This document shows, in pieces, positions 34,601 to 38,685 of a DNA stretch of 38,685 nucleotides (position 1 is the first letter of the stretch; the number at the start of each line of letters is the position of its first letter). The notes under the pieces are model-generated. The model ran no database searches. It was not told the origin of the DNA and saw only the letters and a program-made list of their open reading frames with translations. The translations under genes were made by a program, and so were the position numbers. The stretch lies in NCBI GenBank assembly GCA_008363215.1, contig RHKP01000028.1, forward strand, positions 1 to 38,685, read 5' to 3'. This DNA comes from Cyanobacteria bacterium CYA (GTDB lineage: Bacteria > Planctomycetota > Phycisphaerae > Phycisphaerales > UBA1924).

Positions 34601-34823
34601 CGAAATCGACGTGCCTGGCGGCGAGGGGGAGCGAGACATTTACCGTGTTCTGTCGATCAGTCATCGCGACATGGAACTGGCGCGCACCTCCGACGCCCGC
34701 ACGTCGACGCAGCGGAAGGAGGCCAAGGACCGGCTGCGAGTTTCGGGTGAGAAGTTGCGGACATTGCACGCTCGCAAGGTTCGGGTCACGCACTTGGGCG
34801 AACTGCGACCGGCGAGAGACTAG
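31647..34823 (+). CDS. cas9: CRISPR-associated endonuclease Cas9, type II-C
   Basis: Cas9 cleaves DNA guided by crRNA:tracrRNA. This 1058-residue protein has the compact II-C size. It carries RuvC-I LVLGLDIGVASVGWAVV with Asp21, an arginine-rich bridge helix (about 69-95, RRTARLTRRQIWRRARRKRK), a recognition lobe, and RuvC-II VRIELARDVKNP with Glu516. The HNH domain reads CPYTDRQI, then FDVEHIWPRS with catalytic His599, and DDSFVNKTLCYHEENRARK. RuvC-III is HHAIDALVVALTD with His747 and Asp750. The C-terminal WED/PAM-interacting region shows no closeness to a Cas9 whose PAM I know. All nuclease residues are present, so the protein looks active. No ribosome site precedes the ATG, and the upstream region encodes tracrRNA on the other strand. 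Cas1 follows 2 bp after the stop. Confidence 0.97.
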   Translation: MESVKHSSGNPVPAPLVLGLDIGVASVGWAVVRLPTGDSSGSVLALGSHLFEPGTAGTDADRQRGADEPRNTARRTARLTRRQIWRRARRKRKLLLLLQEHDLLPRSTPALRTPAEIDQYLKSVDAALRPKWAKTHEDQQRWPYLIRAAAATEPVERHELGRAIYHLAQRRGFLSNRRADAGRRDEDQSEMKREIGELADRIAAHDPPTLGALLGSLDPDQERLRARWTSRAMYVDEFNAIWLRQAADHGLSEEAREEVFEAVFWQRPLKSQKNLVGRCSLEPGERRAPLAHRRAQRFRVLQAVNNLTVAAEGELPRPLTDEERATLLDALCRKGDHTWAAARRACGLGRAAHFNLEDGGDPKLIGHRTDAKLIDVFGPAFDRLSEDDRDRVVEDLRSFRLPEALERRGRSRWGLSNEQAIAFAGIELEEAYASLSLKAMRRLLPAMERGVPYATARRELYPESFASSEPHDLLPPVAASMPELRNPAVARALTEVRKVVNEVVRRYGTPDQVRIELARDVKNPRSLRERLSRQNRERQRERDDAKARILKEMGYQNPSRDDVDRVLLADECGWRCPYTDRQIEWSTLLGPQSQFDVEHIWPRSRSLDDSFVNKTLCYHEENRARKRGRTPFEAYSGDREAWNAMLARVARFKGDLRTRREKMRRFMAESIDADFTNRHLSDARYIGSAAADYLGALYGGQVDANGIRRVYIRTGGLTAWLRTGWGLADLLGSNEDGSKSRDDHRHHAIDALVVALTDERSVQQLARAAEAADARWARRAFDTVDEPWPGFLREVGEKIQSVVVSHRQSRRVSGPLHNETIYSQPINGRHRVSKELQSLTPAEIRDGRVVDKRALRAIVDKLASAGLDSPTPQQLSKFFADPASAPMVRGHGGKPVRLRRVRVEVGGQKAAIGREAAVRHVETASNHHTVVWGVCGADGSEERWEDQPVTLMEAYGRVAEGKPVVCRDGGPNRRFQFSLVIGEHVEIDVPGGEGERDIYRVLSISHRDMELARTSDARTSTQRKEAKDRLRVSGEKLRTLHARKVRVTHLGELRPARD

Positions 34824-34825
34824 TT

Positions 34826-35752
34826 GTGGGCGGCTCCAGCGCTGATCGCGTGATTGACTTCTCGATGGGGCAGGCTCATCTGTCGGTGCGGTACGATCAA
34901 CTCGTCATCGAGCGTAAGGATCAACCGCTCGTCTCGACACCTATCGACGAAATTGCCGTCCTTGTGCTGGCCAATCGTCGGGTCACGCTCACGCAGGCGG
35001 TGCTGTCCAAACTCATGGACGCCGGAGGTGCGGTCCTGATCGCTGATGAAGCCATGCTGCCCAGCGGCATGATGCTCCCGCTCAATGCCCACACGACGCA
35101 GACGCAGCGGATGATCGCGCAGGCCAACGCCAGCCAGCCGATCTGCAAGCGCATCTGGCAGCAGATCGTCATCGCCAAGATTCGGGCGCAGGCGGCCGCA
35201 TTGCAGTTGCGCACCGGCGATAGTGCCGGGCTCGGCGAAATGGCCCAGACCGTGCGATCGGGCGACCCGGAGAACATGGAGGCACAAGCCGCACAACGGT
35301 ACTGGCCGCTCCTCTTTGAAGATCCCGACTTTCGCCGCAGGCGCGAGCGGGACGACCAGAACAAACTTCTCAACTACGGATACGCGGTCCTGCGCGCTGC
35401 CGTGGGTCGGGCCATCTGTGCGTCCGGCCTGCATCCGTCGCTGGGCGTGCATCATCGCAGCCGCAACAACCCGTTCTGCCTGGCCGACGACCTGATGGAG
35501 CCGTGGCGGCCGCTCATTGACCTGGAAGTGGCAGAGATGGTCGGCGAACTGGGCTCCGATGCGCCGCTCGACAGCCGGGCCAAGCAGCGCCTGGTCGGGG
35601 TGCTGCACGAACGTCTGAGCGACTCAGGCGAGTCTCGCACAGTGGTGGAGTGGATTTCCCGCAGCGCCGCGTCACTGGCTCGGGCACTGACCGAGGACAT
35701 GGCAGCGGGGGAGATTCGACTGTTCTTCCCAGAGGGGCTCACTCGACCATGA
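34826..35752 (+). CDS. cas1: CRISPR integrase Cas1
   Basis: Cas1 with Cas2 integrates new spacers. The 308-residue protein has the II-C Cas1 layout: an N-terminal beta domain (VRYDQLVIE, PIDEIAVLVLANRRVTLT), MEAQAAQRYWPLLF with metal ligand Glu152, LNYGYAVLRAAVGRAI, and GLHPSLGVHHRSRNNPFCLA followed by DDLMEPWRPLID with His210 and Asp222. The GTG start lies 2 bp after the cas9 stop, and its own stop overlaps the cas2 ATG, so cas9-cas1-cas2 form one transcript. Confidence 0.97.
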   Translation: MGGSSADRVIDFSMGQAHLSVRYDQLVIERKDQPLVSTPIDEIAVLVLANRRVTLTQAVLSKLMDAGGAVLIADEAMLPSGMMLPLNAHTTQTQRMIAQANASQPICKRIWQQIVIAKIRAQAAALQLRTGDSAGLGEMAQTVRSGDPENMEAQAAQRYWPLLFEDPDFRRRRERDDQNKLLNYGYAVLRAAVGRAICASGLHPSLGVHHRSRNNPFCLADDLMEPWRPLIDLEVAEMVGELGSDAPLDSRAKQRLVGVLHERLSDSGESRTVVEWISRSAASLARALTEDMAAGEIRLFFPEGLTRP

Positions 35753-36144
35753 GACGCCGCAAGAACAGGCGGGCCAAGGAGCAGCGGCCCCGGTTTACCG
35801 AGTGGGGTGACCATCCGAGCCTTTCGGGGTACCGATCCATGTGGCTCTTCGCGATGTTCGATCTGCCCGTCACCAGCAAAGCGGCCCGGAAGCGGGCCGC
35901 CAAGTTTCGCAGGGATTTGCTCAGCCGGGGGTTTACGATGCTCCAGTTCTCGGTGTACGCCCGGCACTGCGCCGGGGAAGAGTTTGCCAGCGGAGTGGCC
36001 AAGGATGTGCGCTCGGTGCTGCCCAACGACGGGCAGGTGAGGCTGGTGCGGGTGACCGACCGGCAGTTCGGCAAGATGGAGGTGTATTACGGAAAAAAGC
36101 GGCGTCCAACGGAGGAACCACCTCCGCAACTCATGCTTTTTTGA
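35749..36144 (+). CDS. cas2: CRISPR-associated Cas2
   Basis: Cas2 is the structural partner of Cas1 in spacer integration. The 131-residue protein has the ferredoxin-like core MWLFAMFDLPVTSKAARKRA with the conserved Asp38, then GFTMLQFSVYARHC and VRLVRVTDRQFGKMEVYYG. A basic N-terminal extension of about 28 residues precedes the first strand and is longer than usual. Its ATG overlaps the cas1 TGA. No csn2 or cas4 follows, which with the compact Cas9 defines subtype II-C. Confidence 0.95.
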   Translation: MRRRKNRRAKEQRPRFTEWGDHPSLSGYRSMWLFAMFDLPVTSKAARKRAAKFRRDLLSRGFTMLQFSVYARHCAGEEFASGVAKDVRSVLPNDGQVRLVRVTDRQFGKMEVYYGKKRRPTEEPPPQLMLF

Positions 36145-36152
36145 GAGGGGTT

Positions 36153-36189
36153 TGCTCGCAAATCCCTGCCTGATCGGGATTTGCGAGCA
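36153..36189. repeat. 14-bp stem hairpin between cas2 and the array
   Basis: Arms 36153-36166 and 36176-36189 pair perfectly over 14 bp with a 9-nt loop. It starts 8 bp after the cas2 stop and ends 4 bp before the first repeat. There is no T run on the downstream side in either orientation. It could stall transcripts arriving from both cas2 and the array, or protect RNA ends, but this is inference. Confidence 0.75.
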
Positions 36190-36193
36190 GGGT

Positions 36194-38685
36194 AGTGTAC
36201 TTGAGCGGCCCCTCTCATGAGACCACGGCACGGAGAGTACGCCGGCCACGGCGAGGCTGAGTGTACTTGAGCGGCCCCTCTCATGAGACCACGGCGTCAT
36301 AGTCACAGCATCCACCCCCTCAGGCAGTGTACTTGAGCGGCCCCTCTCATGAGACCACGGCTCGCGGTCGTCAGAACCGTTCCGTCAGGCAAGTGTACTT
36401 GAGCGGCCCCTCTCATGAGACCACGGCCCAACAACGCCGCCACATACACTTCCGACTAGTGTACTTGAGCGGCCCCTCTCATGAGACCACGGCTGACGGC
36501 CTCATACCCGGCCGATCAGCGAGAGTGTACTTGAGCGGCCCCTCTCATGAGACCACGGCAGCGGATCGAGACCATCCGACAGTGGTTCGAGTGTACTTGA
36601 GCGGCCCCTCTCATGAGACCACGGCGTCTCTTCGAGCACCACCATTTGCCCGTGAAGTGTACTTGAGCGGCCCCTCTCATGAGACCACGGCGCGCTCAAG
36701 CGAGCGGTATTCGCGGGTGATAGTGTACTTGAGCGGCCCCTCTCATGAGACCACGGCTGTCGGTCCAGTTGTTTTCATACACACTGTAGTGTACTTGAGC
36801 GGCCCCTCTCATGAGACCACGGCAAGTTGCTGATCTGGGCGAACGCCAACATCAGTGTACTTGAGCGGCCCCTCTCATGAGACCACGGCGGTTGTTCTGG
36901 ACGGGCGCAACGTCGGCGTAGTGTACTTGAGCGGCCCCTCTCATGAGACCACGGCCTCACTCTTCGTCCTCCACAGCGCCGCCGTAGTGTACTTGAGCGG
37001 CCCCTCTCATGAGACCACGGCACCATCGATGACGCGATCGCCGACGGCCTGAGTGTACTTGAGCGGCCCCTCTCATGAGACCACGGCGTGCCCCCCTTCA
37101 AGGTGTGTCCGTGCCTAGTGTACTTGAGCGGCCCCTCTCATGAGACCACGGCGTACCCGCTTCCACACGTCGTACTGCTCGAAGTGTACTTGAGCGGCCC
37201 CTCTCATGAGACCACGGCATCTGATCTGTCGTGCTTACGCGGCGCAGGAGTGTACTTGAGCGGCCCCTCTCATGAGACCACGGCCAGCGCCACCTGGCCG
37301 AGATCATGGGGTGGAGTGTACTTGAGCGGCCCCTCTCATGAGACCACGGCGACATCCTCCGGGAGCAGGTGCTCGAGCGCAGTGTACTTGAGCGGCCCCT
37401 CTCATGAGACCACGGCCCTTATGAATCCCCCCTTCCGGAGAGGCCAGTGTACTTGAGCGGCCCCTCTCATGAGACCACGGCATCTGGCGGAGTTGGTCGG
37501 TGATGGTCAAAAGTGTACTTGAGCGGCCCCTCTCATGAGACCACGGCCGAAGTCGTTGGCCAGCGGGCGGTCCTTGGAGTGTACTTGAGCGGCCCCTCTC
37601 ATGAGACCACGGCGCGGTTCGAACCCAACGTTCGGGTCCACCTAGTGTACTTGAGCGGCCCCTCTCATGAGACCACGGCTGAGCGTGGAGGAGTATGAGT
37701 TCGTTCGCAAGTGTACTTGAGCGGCCCCTCTCATGAGACCACGGCGCGGCGCAGACGCGGATGCCCGCGGGGATGAGTGTACTTGAGCGGCCCCTCTCAT
37801 GAGACCACGGCCCACGGTCGGCGCTCAGATCGGCGACCGCAAGTGTACTTGAGCGGCCCCTCTCATGAGACCACGGCCGCTGTACAGCGCCACCAGTTCG
37901 CCGCCGCAGTGTACTTGAGCGGCCCCTCTCATGAGACCACGGCCATATAGCGAGGCTGTGGCGCTGGCGGCCGAGTGTACTTGAGCGGCCCCTCTCATGA
38001 GACCACGGCCTCGGCGTCATCGAACGGGATGCACGCGAAAGTGTACTTGAGCGGCCCCTCTCATGAGACCACGGCTCAAGAAGTTCGACGCCGACCCGAA
38101 GGGCAGTGTACTTGAGCGGCCCCTCTCATGAGACCACGGGCCCCTCTCATGAGACCACGGCTGTCCGCACTGATCAGCAAACATCCGATCGAGTGTACTT
38201 GAGCGGCCCCTCTCATGAGACCACGGCGAGTTGCCGGCGGTTCCGTCAGGTGTTCGCAGTGTACTTGAGCGGCCCCTCTCATGAGACCACGGCGTGCGGC
38301 GGCGAGCATTGAACTTGTCTACGAGTGTACTTGAGCGGCCCCTCTCATGAGACCACGGCCAATGCCTCGGCCAGCCCCGCCCACGCCCGAGTGTACTTGA
38401 GCGGCCCCTCTCATGAGACCACGGCCAGATGCGCACCCCTACGACCTTGTGCCCGAGTGTACTTGAGCGGCCCCTCTCATGAGACCACGGCCTGCCGGCA
38501 GATGGGGAGACGATCACCATCAGTGTACTTGAGCGGCCCCTCTCATGAGACCACGGCCGGCGGGCTACGGACGGCCCGCCGAGGTCAGTGTACTTGAGCG
38601 GCCCCTCTCATGAGACCACGGCTCAAGAAGTTCGACGCCGACCCGAAGGGCAGTGTACTTGAGCGGCCCCTCTCATGAGACCACG
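36194..38685 (-). CRISPR. CRISPR array, 36-bp repeat, at least 38 repeats and 37 spacers (runs off the window)
   Basis: Thirty-eight repeats start at 36194 and recur every 66 bp, or 65 bp where the spacer is 29 nt. Thirty-two spacers are 30 nt and five are 29 nt (37088, 37417, 38076, 38558, 38623). The plus-strand repeat begins AGTGTACTTGAGCGGCCCCT and ends GAGACCACGGC. Copies are essentially identical by eye, except the one at 38105, which carries a 21-nt internal duplication. The last copy (38652) is cut by the window end. Pairing with the tracrRNA shows crRNAs are read from the minus strand, so the leader should lie to the right of the window. The spacer at 38076-38104 recurs exactly at 38623-38651. 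No spacer matched other parts of the window on inspection. Confidence 0.99.

Noticed and set aside
32079..34793. A 904-codon open frame antisense to cas9
   Set aside because: It mirrors high-GC codon bias of cas9, shows no recognisable family and no start signal.
36153..36189. Interpretation of the hairpin after cas2 as a Rho-independent terminator
   Set aside because: No T run follows on either strand; kept only as a structural repeat.
36145..36193. csn2 or cas4 gene after cas2
   Set aside because: Only 49 bp separate cas2 from the first repeat, so neither gene is present there.
36327..38597. Open frames on both strands across the array encoding a repeating YLSGPSHETTA or PWSHERGRSSTL peptide
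   Set aside because: These are translations of the CRISPR repeat; the 66-bp period is a multiple of three so frames stay open by chance.

Overview
The window is GC-rich chromosomal DNA that most resembles a member of the Planctomycetota, probably Phycisphaerae. This is inferred from the paired EF-hand (dockerin-like) C-terminal tails with repeated FFDVQ motifs on two exported proteins, a CotH/lamin-tail surface protein, LysW-type amino acid biosynthesis genes, and many small GC-rich palindromes of a kind I associate with planctomycete genomes. No rRNA or tRNA gene is visible.

Layout. 1-3121: two convergent genes for exported proteins (an LVIVD-repeat protein and a CotH-like protein). 3283-4532: two clpP genes on the minus strand. 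4803-12296: plus-strand housekeeping genes: a metallophosphoesterase, yidC, mnmE, clpS, a free-standing GspE/MshEN N-domain protein and rimO. 12658-17198: a lysW-lysX-lysY-lysZ-lysK cluster, which builds lysine or ornithine/arginine on a carrier protein. 17248-17859: a minus-strand hicAB toxin-antitoxin locus with an intact toxin and promoter/operator but a frame-broken antitoxin. 18010-22384: ftsW and murG for peptidoglycan synthesis, then a two-gene c-di-GMP signalling unit. 22525-26887: minus-strand membrane protein, zinc-ribbon protein, lipoprotein cyclophilin and TolC-type outer membrane protein. 27093-30615: a GH35-like glycosidase and an HD-domain (p)ppGpp-hydrolase-like protein. 30735-30902: a 21-nt tandem repeat. 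31524-38685: a type II-C CRISPR-Cas locus.

The CRISPR locus is the most notable system. Cas9 (1058 aa), Cas1 and Cas2 are encoded head to tail, followed by at least 38 copies of a 36-bp repeat with 29-30 nt spacers. A previously unannotated tracrRNA can be read directly upstream of cas9 on the opposite strand. It has an anti-repeat complementary to the CRISPR repeat (23-bp upper stem, internal loop, 8-bp lower stem), a nexus-like segment, a Rho-independent terminator, and a near-consensus promoter whose -35 box lies inside the first cas9 codons. The geometry means crRNAs are read from the minus strand, opposite to the cas genes, so the leader should lie beyond the right edge of the window.

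A second theme is a population of short palindromic elements that sit inside or at the edges of genes. They lie within rimO as in-frame inserts, probably within mnmE, at the ftsW stop/murG start overlap, between lysW and lysX, and between lysZ and lysK. All functional statements rest on motif reading by eye; no alignment or database search was run.
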